A program made the position numbers and the translations under genes. Positions 21,644-29,178 of a stretch of DNA of 36,119 nucleotides are shown here, piece after piece (positions within the stretch are counted from its first letter, which is position 1; every line of letters starts with the position of its first letter). The notes under the pieces were generated by a model. It did not search any database. It was not told the DNA's origin and was given only the letters and a program-made list of their open reading frames with translations. The DNA is from Streptomyces sp. NBC_01754 (GTDB taxonomy: Bacteria; Actinomycetota; Actinomycetes; Streptomycetales; Streptomycetaceae): positions 1 to 36,119 of the forward strand of contig NZ_CP109133.1 of NCBI RefSeq assembly GCF_035918015.1, in the 5' to 3' direction.

Positions 21644-22293
21644 CCTGGCATCTCAACGACGACGGCGCGTTCACCCGCCAGGAACAACAGCCCGGCTTCG
21701 CCCCCATGAACGATCTGGGACTGGAGCCGGCGGACCTGGTCCAGCACGATGCTCACCACGAAGCGGGTCACGCCGTGCTCGCGTTGCTCCAGGGCATCCC
21801 GATCACGCGCGTGACGATGATCGCGACAGACGAGCACGCGGCTCACGTGCAGTTCGCCGACTGGTCCGGCCCTTGGTGGTCCTTCGCCGTGGTGATGGCG
21901 GCTGGCGAGCGGGCTGGCGAGCGGTGGCTGAGTGAGGCCGGGCTGGCACCGCCCGAGCGACTGTGGAACGCCGAGCGGCACTGCACCTCCGACCGCCGCA
22001 CGGTCGTGGAGACCGTGCCGGAGCCGCATGAGGTCGTCTTCGGGCAGATGGACGTGCCCGAAGGGCGGGAGGCTCTCGACTACGTGCGCCTGCACGACGC
22101 CGCCGACGTATTGCTGGCCGGCTTCTGGCCGCAGGTCCGCAACCTTGCCGCCGCGCTGGTTGAGCACCGAGAACTCACCGGCCAGCAGGTTGCCGACATC
22201 AGCGGCCTGCTCCTCCCCACGACCGCATCCGTCGACATCCCCAGCCACCGAGCAGAGTCAGGAGACGGCCTCACCCTCCCCTGGACCCGCTGA
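21640..22293 (+). CDS. HEAGH-motif metalloprotease-like protein
   Basis: This 217-residue protein contains HHEAGHAVLALLQGIPITRV at about residues 39-58, the zinc-binding HExxH helix of the kind seen in FtsH-type (M41) peptidase domains, followed by a strand with VTMIATDEHAAHVQF. There is no AAA domain and no clear membrane helix. The third zinc ligand cannot be fixed by eye. It may be an active protease, or a fold relative used for regulation. Its start overlaps the RapZ-C-like gene (GTGA), and its stop lies at the next possible start (TGATG). Confidence 0.75.
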   Translation: MTWHLNDDGAFTRQEQQPGFAPMNDLGLEPADLVQHDAHHEAGHAVLALLQGIPITRVTMIATDEHAAHVQFADWSGPWWSFAVVMAAGERAGERWLSEAGLAPPERLWNAERHCTSDRRTVVETVPEPHEVVFGQMDVPEGREALDYVRLHDAADVLLAGFWPQVRNLAAALVEHRELTGQQVADISGLLLPTTASVDIPSHRAESGDGLTLPWTR

Positions 22294-22382
22294 TGGCCGA
22301 CCACGAGGAGGACCTGGCCGACGCCGGGCCCCCGCACCCCGACGGCCGCAGGTCGGCCCGGGACTCCGGAAGGACTGAATAC

Positions 22383-22952
22383 ATGACCGACCACGAAGCG
22401 ATGGTCCGCTACGACCAGCTCACCACCCGCGTCTACGAGGAGAGGCGCATCACCCCGGTGTCCCCGATCCCGCTGACCCTCCCCGCCGGCTCCCTGTGCG
22501 CCCTGATCGGGGCCCCCGGCTCCGGCAAATCCACGTTCGCCGCCCACTACCCCGACACCTGGCGCGTCTGCCTCGATACCTACCGCGGACTCACCACTGA
22601 CTCCGACGCGGACCAGTCCGCCACCCCAGTCGCCGCCGAGATCCAGACCCTGATCCTGGACGCCCGACTCTCCCGGGGGCTGAACGTGCTCGTCGACAGC
22701 ACCAATGTCTTCCCACACGTCCGGGCCGGACTGCTGGCCCGCGCCCGCTACTGGCAGCGTCCCACCGCCGCCATCCTCTTCGACGTGCCGCTGGACACCA
22801 CCCTCGCTCAGAACCAGGCCCGCCCCCGGGTCGTGCCTACGCACGTTGTACGCGAGCTCTACCACCACCTCCCCTCGGTCCAGCAGCTGAAGACCGAGGG
22901 ATTTGGAGTCGTGTGCCGGATCTCCAACCTTGCGCTGCCCACACAGGGTTGA
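22383..22952 (+). CDS. P-loop kinase (polynucleotide-kinase-like)
   Basis: This 189-residue protein starts at the ATG at 22383, with GGAAGGA 8 nt upstream; an ATG at 22293 overlapping the previous stop would add 30 residues. It has Walker A GAPGSGKST at 43-51, and DSTNVFPHVRAGLLARARYW, which matches the second conserved motif of polynucleotide-kinase-type and zeta-toxin-like P-loop kinases (DATN...R), followed by a strand AAILFDVPL. The substrate may be an RNA or DNA 5' end or a small metabolite. The operon with RapZ-C-like and HEAGH proteins suggests one joint function. Confidence 0.82.
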   Translation: MTDHEAMVRYDQLTTRVYEERRITPVSPIPLTLPAGSLCALIGAPGSGKSTFAAHYPDTWRVCLDTYRGLTTDSDADQSATPVAAEIQTLILDARLSRGLNVLVDSTNVFPHVRAGLLARARYWQRPTAAILFDVPLDTTLAQNQARPRVVPTHVVRELYHHLPSVQQLKTEGFGVVCRISNLALPTQG

Positions 22953-22965
22953 TCACCGAGCAGAT

Positions 22966-23017
22966 AAAGCGGCCTCTGCCGCCCGGACCTAGTCCGGGCG
23001 GCAGAGGCCGCTTTTTT
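22966..23017. terminator. Strong bidirectional intrinsic terminator
   Basis: A 23-bp perfect stem (AAAGCGGCCTCTGCCGCCCG... with complement at 22992-23014), loop CTA, followed by T6. It isolates the kinase operon from the partition genes. Confidence 0.95.
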
Positions 23018-23088
23018 GCGTTCTGGTCTCACAAACGCGTGGGAGCATACGGGCGGCACAACCCCCGTACAGACAGGAGCCGCCGCCC

Positions 23089-24015
23089 ATGCTGGATGAC
23101 GACGAGACCCCAATGATCAATCGGGATGACCTAAGTCGCACATACGTCATCGCCAACGGCAAGGGGGGCGTCGGCAAGACCACGCTCGCGTCCAATTTCG
23201 CCGGCCTCGTGGCCGCAGACGGCGGCCGCGTCCTCCTGGTCGACGTCAACGGACAGGGCAACGTCGGCCGAGACCTGGGATACCGCAGGACCGCCGTGGA
23301 TGACGAGGGCGAGGCGTTCCACGAAGCACTGCGCACCGGCCGCCCCCTGGAGCCCGTACGGGACGTACGTCCCAACCTGGACGTCGTGGTCGGCGGCCAC
23401 CACATCGGCGCTGCTCCTGACATGCTGGCCGCGACTTTCCGCCTCCAGGCGCACCGCCAGGCCCTGGCGCTCGCCTTGTGCCTGGCCCCCATCGCTCCCG
23501 AATACGACATGGTCGTCCTGGACAGCGCGCCGGAAAACCCACCGCTCCAGCAGCTGGCACTGTCAGCCGCCCGCTGGATGATCGCCCCCACCCGCTCCGA
23601 CATGGCGAGCATCACGGACGGCCTGGGCAGCATTTCCCGGCAGGTCCAGCTGGTGCGCCGGAGCGTGAACCCCGACCTCCAGCTCCTGGGCGTGGTCCTC
23701 TACGCCACCGGCAGCGCGTCCAAGCAGATTCACCGCAACGCCCGCAAGTGGATCACTGAAGAGCTCGGTACAGAGGCTTACCTCATGGACACGATCATCC
23801 GGTACTCAGAGGCCGTCGGGCAGGACGCCCGCAGCCACGGCCGTCTCATTCACGAGCTGGAAGAAGCCGTTGCCAGCAACCCCAGCTTCTGGGACCTGCG
23901 GGCCGGACGGTCTACCGGCACCGTCATCTCCACCACCTCCGCATCGGTCGCGGAAGACCTCGCTACGCTCGCCCGAGAGATCTTGACCCGGGCCGCCGAA
24001 GAGGACGCAGCATGA
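23089..24015 (+). CDS. parA: ParA-type partition ATPase
   Basis: This 308-residue protein has the deviant Walker A GKGGVGKTT at residues 24-32, with the signature lysine of ParA/MinD ATPases, then LLVDVNGQGNVGRDLG (Walker A' region) and VVLDSAPENPPL (Walker B). It binds nucleoid DNA with ATP and moves plasmid copies apart. The ATG at 23089 follows AGGAG. The next gene overlaps it by ATGA and is the probable centromere-binding partner. A small inverted repeat TACGGG/CCCGTA at 23048-23069 lies upstream and might take part in autorepression. Confidence 0.94.
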   Translation: MLDDDETPMINRDDLSRTYVIANGKGGVGKTTLASNFAGLVAADGGRVLLVDVNGQGNVGRDLGYRRTAVDDEGEAFHEALRTGRPLEPVRDVRPNLDVVVGGHHIGAAPDMLAATFRLQAHRQALALALCLAPIAPEYDMVVLDSAPENPPLQQLALSAARWMIAPTRSDMASITDGLGSISRQVQLVRRSVNPDLQLLGVVLYATGSASKQIHRNARKWITEELGTEAYLMDTIIRYSEAVGQDARSHGRLIHELEEAVASNPSFWDLRAGRSTGTVISTTSASVAEDLATLAREILTRAAEEDAA

Positions 24016-24863
24016 CCACCACCGACGAATCCACCACCGAGACCACAGCTGACAGGTTCGGCCTGAGCGGCCGCCCCCGCCGCTCCTCCGGGCTCGCCGG
24101 ACTGGCCCGCAAGAAGACCACCCCCGCACAGAGCGAGGCGTCGGCCCCGGAAGGCCTGGACGCGATCCCTGACCCCGCCATCGCATACCGGGACAGCCTC
24201 ACTGACACGGACCTCGCCGACCTCGACCTCTGCGAAAAAGCGGTCCGCAGCCACCACGCCACCTTCTGGGAGACCGGCAAAGCCCTCGACGCCGTCGCCC
24301 TGCGCCATCTCTACCGGGCCCGCTACGCCACGTTTGACGCGCTGCTGGAGGACTGGGATGTCACCCTGGCCGACTCCAGCCGCATGCGCCGTGGCTGGCC
24401 CCTGGCCGCCCGCCTGCTACCCGACGTCCCGAAGCTCAGCCGCTCTCACGTCGAAGCACTCCTGCCCGCCGTGAAGGGGTACGGCGTTGATGCCGCAGTG
24501 ACCCTTCACGCCCTGCTGCGCGAGGCGCTACCCAAGGTCACCGCGAAGAACATCACCGACGTGGTCCGGGAGCTCCCCGGCCTGAGCAATGCCGACGACC
24601 CGGCCGACGCCATCCGTCACCAGGCCGAGAAGATCCTCACAGAACCTGACGAGGACGACGGTCGCGCCGACGCGGACGACACCGTGCTGCGCCAGGCCAT
24701 CCGCCAGCGCGCCCGACAGATGGCTGATGAGCTGAAGCGCGGACGCATGTCCCACCAGGAGCTGACCCGCACCCTTACCGCAGCCTTTGCGGACACCACC
24801 GACCCCCGCGTTTACCAGGCGCTGATCCGCTGGATCAAGGCCCGAGAAGCCAAGGCACAGTAA
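24012..24863 (+). CDS. Partition partner protein (ParB-like role)
   Basis: This 283-residue protein has a basic, disordered N-terminus (about 1-45) with GRPRRSSGLAGLARKK, suited to stimulate ParA. A helical core (about 70-180) follows, including LARSHVEALLPAVKGYGVD-like helices near LSRSHVEALLPAVKGYG, and a charged C-terminal helical region. No canonical ParB nuclease-like motif is visible, so it is a non-classical DNA-binding partner, assigned by position and overlap with parA. It ends 8 bp before a perfect 28-bp palindrome that may be its binding site. Confidence 0.72.
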   Translation: MTTTDESTTETTADRFGLSGRPRRSSGLAGLARKKTTPAQSEASAPEGLDAIPDPAIAYRDSLTDTDLADLDLCEKAVRSHHATFWETGKALDAVALRHLYRARYATFDALLEDWDVTLADSSRMRRGWPLAARLLPDVPKLSRSHVEALLPAVKGYGVDAAVTLHALLREALPKVTAKNITDVVRELPGLSNADDPADAIRHQAEKILTEPDEDDGRADADDTVLRQAIRQRARQMADELKRGRMSHQELTRTLTAAFADTTDPRVYQALIRWIKAREAKAQ

Positions 24864-24870
24864 GGCTCCC

Positions 24871-24898
24871 CGGTTCCTTCCAAATTTGGAAGGAACCG
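24871..24898. promoter_or_regulatory. Perfect 28-bp palindrome, candidate parS
   Basis: The half site CGGTTCCTTCCAAA is followed directly by its complement, with no loop. It lies between the convergent stop codons of the partition partner (24863) and a minus-strand gene (24900). A loopless palindrome suits dimer binding better than termination, so a centromere site is proposed; a shared terminator is the alternative. Confidence 0.6.
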
Positions 24899-24899
24899 C

Positions 24900-25178
24900 C
24901 TACGGGACGTCGCTGTTCCAGTCCCACCGGTCAGGGTCGGCGGGGCGTGGGACGTAGTCGGCGCGTCCTCCGGGCCCATACGTGCCGTGATTCGTCATCA
25001 GGAGCGCTCCGCCGGCGGAGCGTTCGGCGGGTGTGTAGCTGGTGACGTCCAGGAGCTGGCCGTTCAGCGGTCCGCCGATCAGCTCGGCGTAGGTGTGTCC
25101 GGGGGTGGTGGTGTACGGATCGGGGTCATCTTCGACGGCAACACGCTCGTCTATCTCTCCCCCTGGCTGACACTCCAC
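24900..25178 (-). CDS. Hypothetical protein with GGPLNG motif
   Basis: This 92-residue acidic protein starts at a GTG with an AGGA-type site upstream. The segment YAELIGGPLNGQLLDVTSYT is a small beta-hairpin motif (GGPLDG type) seen in many short actinobacterial and phage proteins of unknown role. It is convergent with the partition operon, and its stop abuts the 28-bp palindrome. No function can be given. Confidence 0.7.
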   Translation of the reverse strand: MECQPGGEIDERVAVEDDPDPYTTTPGHTYAELIGGPLNGQLLDVTSYTPAERSAGGALLMTNHGTYGPGGRADYVPRPADPDRWDWNSDVP

Positions 25179-25845
25179 GAGATCCTCAGGACTGAGGGGG
25201 ACGGAGCCCTGGTGATCACGGGCGCGCCACGCCCCGGTCCGCTCGCGCGGGCGGGCGCGGTGCCGATCCTGCCGATCGTCGTCCGGCCGCGCCGGATCAC
25301 ACGGGTAACACTCTCGGCGCGGCTCGGGTGGAAGGCTCGTCCGGGCTGCTCAGGCGTGTGACCGGAGACCTGTGTGACCGGTTGTGTGACCGGGCTTGCC
25401 CTGACCAGCCATGGTCTTGACCTGTGAGTTGGCCGGTTGGTCCGGGCCGGTCGACCACCGGCCACGACGGGTTGGCCGGTGGCCGACCGGGTGGTCGGAG
25501 CGGGGCTTGCCCTGGGACGAAGTGGGCTTGCCCACGGGGGCTGCCCCCGGGATGGGCCGTGTTCAGGTCGGTGCGGCGCGGCGGCCGTGGCCGATCGGCC
25601 ACGGCTCTCCCGTCCGGCGCGAGTTGGTGATCCGGGCGTCGTGCAGGCGTCGGCCGGACGGGGAGGGCGCACTCGTTTCGGGTGCGGTTTTTGAAACCGG
25701 CTGCGGGGTGCGGCCGAGGGTGCGGTGCACCAGCGTGTGCTGGGCCGTTCCGTTGTTTCCCGCCACACGCCGGGCGGTCGTCGGGACGCGTGGAGCCCGC
25801 GGTGTCCGCCGGCGGGGCGGGTGCTGCGGGCTCCGTGGGGACGGA
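25179..25845. other. Gene-free stretch with repeated GGGCTTGCCC motifs
   Basis: There is no supported gene in about 670 bp. GGGCTTGCCC occurs at 25392-25401, 25503-25512 and 25524-25533, and the last lies within GGGCTTGCCCACGGGG. The same 15-bp core GGCTTGCCCACGGGG appears in the subtelomeric repeat at 2656-2670 and its right copy. A perfect 22-bp palindrome (half GCCGTGGCCGA) lies at 25584-25605. Frames here look like shadow coding, without ribosome binding sites. Confidence 0.6.
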
Positions 25846-28530
25846 TCAGGTCGCTGTCGCCCACTCGACGCCGAGTGCGGCGAGCTGTTCGCGCTGCTCG
25901 CCGCTGAGGCGGTCGCGCCGGCTGCGGGTGTTGCTGATCCAGGTCCCGAGCCGTACGGGGCCGTGGGGTGTTTCCTCGATGTGGGCCCTCGGCACGACGA
26001 CCCGGCCCTCCCGTGCGGCGTACTGGGTGAGTGCGGCCACGCCCCGCTCGAAGGCGCCCACCGCGGCAGGCTTTTCGGGGGCCGGGTCCTGCGGGGTGAT
26101 GCCGAGGCGGGCCAAGCGGTCACACTGCTCGGGTAGAAGGCTTTCCCAGACGTCGGGGCGGCACTGCTTGCTGACCCAGGCCCCGATGTCGCAGCCGTGG
26201 ACGGTGACCCCGGGCAGCACGTCGGCCGCCGCCATTCCATTCTCCTCGGCCAGGAGGGTACGGGCGGCGGCGTAGTGGCGCTGCCACTCCACCGACCACC
26301 CGGGGGCCCAGTCCGGATCGATGGCCTCCAGCGCCCTGCGCCGCTCCTCGGCCCGTACCGGGTCGCCGCCGAGGCCGCCCGGCTTGCGGAGGTTCGCGAG
26401 CCACTGGCCCACCGCCACCCCGTCCACCACCGCGCCCTTCGGGCAGGCGAGACTGCCGTGCGCGGCGTAGTAGGCACGGGCCGCACCCAAATTCTTCCAG
26501 AACCCCGCGTCAGCGACCGACCAGACCATCCCCACCTCGTTCAGCAGGTCGGTCCGCCACGGCTTCAGGGTCCCCGCCCTGAAGCTGCGGCGCTGCTCGC
26601 TGACCCACGTGCCCAGCCCGTACGTGCCGCCGTTGCCGCCCAGCTCGACCGTCGTCTCGCGGGGGACCTGCGCGTGCCCGTGCTCGTCGGCGAAGGCGCG
26701 CAGCGCGGTGTACCCGGCGAGCCAGACCTCGGAGTCGGGACGCAGAACACGGGTGCGGAGGAACAGGGCGACGGCCTGCGGGTTGCGGGGGAGGGAGAAC
26801 CGCAGCAACGGCGTGCTGCTGCCCGCGATGCCCGGTGCCGCATCGTCCTCCTGGCCCACGCCCTCGTCCTCGCCGTCCTGGTGCTCGTCGGCGTCGGCGT
26901 CGTCCTGGCCGTCGTCGCCGGGGCCGGCCGCCGGGCTCTCGTCGGGGACGTCCTCCTGGCCCTCGTCCTCGACCTGGTCGCCGTTCTCGTCGGCCGCGGC
27001 CTCCTGCTGCGGGTCGAGGGCGAGCACGGACGTGATCTGTCCGCGCGCGGTGGTGGTGGGCAGCGCCATGCGCTCGATGACCCGGTCATCGTGTGCACGC
27101 AGACCCTGGAGCACCGCTACGAGTCCCCGGTAGCTGGAGGACGCCATCATCTCGCCGGGGTCCTCCCCGGGCTCCAAGAACACCGGCACCACGATCCTGC
27201 TGACTTTGCCGTCGCCCGGCTCCTGGCGCAGCGCCCGCCCGATGATCTGCACGACCTCGACCGGGCTGCTGCGGGTGTCCGCGAAGACCACCGCCTGCAC
27301 ACCGCGCTTGCCCCGGATATCGACCCCTTCCCCGAGGACCCGGCAGGAAGCCAGGAACGACAGCTCGCACACCCACCCGTCCGCGTCCAGGCCGTCCGCG
27401 TAGCGGGTGAGGACGTCGCGGCGGTGGGTGGCGGGGTGTTCACCGGACAGCCAGTCCGCGCCAACCCGTCCGGGGTAAGCGACCGGGTCGGTAGCGTGGA
27501 GGCGGGCGGCGGTCTCCGGCATCGCGCGGGCAAAACTCATCGCGTCCAGGGTGCGGGAGTGGAACGTCATGTAGGAGCGAGTGCCCGACTCGTCGGCGTG
27601 CTTGAGCAGCGCGGCCTGGAGCGCGGCGAGCCGCCGGCCCCGCCGCTCCTCCAACGACGCGTTCTCGGCGAGCGGTGCGGGGTCGCGGATCTCCAGCACG
27701 TCAATCTCGAACCGGGCGAGGACGCCCCGCTCGACACTTTCCATCAGCCCGAACTCGAACAGGACCTCGCCGTACAACTCGGTGTCGTCCATCGACGCCA
27801 CGAGCCGCCCGCCAAGCGCCTCACCGCCGCTCTGCGGAGCCGCGCCGGTCTCCTCCTCGTCGCCGTCCGCGACACCGGGCCCCGCTTCCCACAGACGCGG
27901 CGTCGCCGTCATGTACAGCCGCCGCTCAGCCGGAATCCTCACCTGGTCATGGACAGAGGCCCACGCCTTCGAGGCATCCCCGGACGAGCGGTGCGCCTCA
28001 TCGACCACCAACAGGTCGAAAGGGGCCATGCGCTGCCCGTAGGAGCCGCGCAACGCCTGCTCCAGCACGCCCGGCGTGGTGGCGTCCGGGGCGTCGTCCT
28101 GGTCGTCGGCCAGGCCCTGCCCGGCGAGCGAGGCGTACGTCGCGAACACCAGCACCGGCCCGGACGCGGCCCACAGGGCCAACTGTGTCGGGTTCGTCGT
28201 GCACCGCACCCCGAGAGCCTCCAGCAGCGGATCGGCCCCGAGGGAGCACACAGCGACGGCCGACCCGGTGTGCCCGGCCCCGCGCCATGCTTCGACCGTC
28301 TGGGTCAGCAGGTCCAGCGTTGGGACCAGGACCCCGATCACTCCGGACGGGCACAGCTTGAGCGCGGCCACGGCCGCGGTGAGGGTCTTGCCCGACCCGG
28401 TGGACATGTGGACCTGCCCACGCAGACCCTGCGCGGGCACCGCCCCGCCCACGGGCACCGACAGCCCCCGCACGATCGCGCCGACCGCCTCGACCTGATG
28501 CGGCCGCAGCGTGAATCCCTGCATACTCAT
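25846..28530 (-). CDS. ttrA: TtrA-like helicase with helicase-associated repeats
   Basis: This 894-residue superfamily 2 helicase has motif I STGSGKT at 43-49, motif II VVDEAH ending at 180, motif III MTATP at 207-211 and motif VI QIIGRALRQ. An acidic linker rich in Asp/Glu (about 515-585) separates the motor from four C-terminal helicase-associated (HA) repeats. Each HA repeat has the pattern aromatic...G...LG.W(V/I)...R, for example YGLGTWVSEQRRSF and VRLGTWISNTRSRR. This layout is that of the TtrA proteins found near the ends of Streptomyces linear replicons, which are needed for transfer of linear DNA. It overlaps the preceding gene by ATGA and is divergent from tap-tpg. Confidence 0.9.
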   Translation of the reverse strand: MSMQGFTLRPHQVEAVGAIVRGLSVPVGGAVPAQGLRGQVHMSTGSGKTLTAAVAALKLCPSGVIGVLVPTLDLLTQTVEAWRGAGHTGSAVAVCSLGADPLLEALGVRCTTNPTQLALWAASGPVLVFATYASLAGQGLADDQDDAPDATTPGVLEQALRGSYGQRMAPFDLLVVDEAHRSSGDASKAWASVHDQVRIPAERRLYMTATPRLWEAGPGVADGDEEETGAAPQSGGEALGGRLVASMDDTELYGEVLFEFGLMESVERGVLARFEIDVLEIRDPAPLAENASLEERRGRRLAALQAALLKHADESGTRSYMTFHSRTLDAMSFARAMPETAARLHATDPVAYPGRVGADWLSGEHPATHRRDVLTRYADGLDADGWVCELSFLASCRVLGEGVDIRGKRGVQAVVFADTRSSPVEVVQIIGRALRQEPGDGKVSRIVVPVFLEPGEDPGEMMASSSYRGLVAVLQGLRAHDDRVIERMALPTTTARGQITSVLALDPQQEAAADENGDQVEDEGQEDVPDESPAAGPGDDGQDDADADEHQDGEDEGVGQEDDAAPGIAGSSTPLLRFSLPRNPQAVALFLRTRVLRPDSEVWLAGYTALRAFADEHGHAQVPRETTVELGGNGGTYGLGTWVSEQRRSFRAGTLKPWRTDLLNEVGMVWSVADAGFWKNLGAARAYYAAHGSLACPKGAVVDGVAVGQWLANLRKPGGLGGDPVRAEERRRALEAIDPDWAPGWSVEWQRHYAAARTLLAEENGMAAADVLPGVTVHGCDIGAWVSKQCRPDVWESLLPEQCDRLARLGITPQDPAPEKPAAVGAFERGVAALTQYAAREGRVVVPRAHIEETPHGPVRLGTWISNTRSRRDRLSGEQREQLAALGVEWATAT

Positions 28531-29090
28531 CGCTCCTCACTCGCCCCGGCCGCCCGGCCCGGGATGAACGGGGCGACGGACACCGCCCCGTCATCATCGA
28601 CGCTCACCCGCTCAGCAAGCTGGGACAGCACCTCGTCCGGGGCCAGCCCGGCCCGCGCCGCCACGGCACGGACCCGCCGCCCGGTGGCCGCGCCCATCCA
28701 GAGTTCGGCCCGCAGCTCGTCCTGCTCCTCCCGCCGCCGCTCCATCCACGCGGCGTGCGTCCGCAGGGCCCCGGCGCGCCGGTCTTCCCTCTCCCGCGCC
28801 CAGGCGCAGCCCGTCTCGTCCAGGTCGCTGTCATAGGCGCCGGTACCGGATGCGGCGAGGTGGGCCGCGACCCGCCGCCACTCGGTGAGCAGAGCCGCCC
28901 ACCGGTCGGCCAGTTCCTCCGGGTCCGGCGCGAACTCCCCACGGACTGCCATCGGGGAGCGCAGCTCCTGGCGGGTCTCGCGCACCCGCACCACCGCCGT
29001 GTCCACGGCCTGGTCCACCTGCCGCACGGTCATGCCCGCCGCCTGGCGTCGTACCTGGTCACGTGCCACGTCCTCCGGGGTCCAGATCAC
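28527..29090 (-). CDS. Hypothetical protein coupled to TtrA-like helicase
   Basis: This 187-residue protein is rich in Arg, Glu and Ala and probably mostly helical, with GMTVRQVDQAVDTAVVRVRE near the N-terminus and ARAGLAPDEVLSQLAERVSV near the C-terminus, which looks like a small DNA-binding helical hairpin. The GTG at 29090 is chosen because GGGAGG lies about 10 nt upstream; a GTG at 29108 is the alternative. Its stop overlaps the helicase start, so it probably works with the helicase. The family is not recognised. Confidence 0.72.
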   Translation of the reverse strand: MIWTPEDVARDQVRRQAAGMTVRQVDQAVDTAVVRVRETRQELRSPMAVRGEFAPDPEELADRWAALLTEWRRVAAHLAASGTGAYDSDLDETGCAWAREREDRRAGALRTHAAWMERRREEQDELRAELWMGAATGRRVRAVAARAGLAPDEVLSQLAERVSVDDDGAVSVAPFIPGRAAGASEER

Positions 29091-29108
29091 TGCGTCCCGC
29101 CCTCCCAC

Positions 29109-29178
29109 CTGTCACGAACCGTCCAATGAATGACCAATGTAGCACCACGTAACGTCCAGTTGTTGTACAGTTACCGGT
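29109..29178. promoter_or_regulatory. Divergent promoter region, leaderless tap start
   Basis: This 70-bp, relatively AT-rich gap drives both directions. On the plus strand, TACAGT at 29167-29172 ends 6 bp before the tap ATG and no ribosome binding site is present, so the tap transcript is probably leaderless. CCAATG occurs twice (29123 and 29134 region), forming a possible operator half-site pair. Confidence 0.6.

Noticed and set aside
24987..25361. Plus-strand frame containing a hydrophobic strand (VIFDGNTLVYLSPW)
   Set aside because: Looks protein-like in part, but lies opposite the supported 92-residue gene, has no start signal and ends in G/C-rich filler.
25411..26136. Plus-strand frame between partition and helicase genes
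   Set aside because: There is no ribosome binding site, the composition is that of shadow coding, and it overlaps the end of the helicase gene on the other strand.
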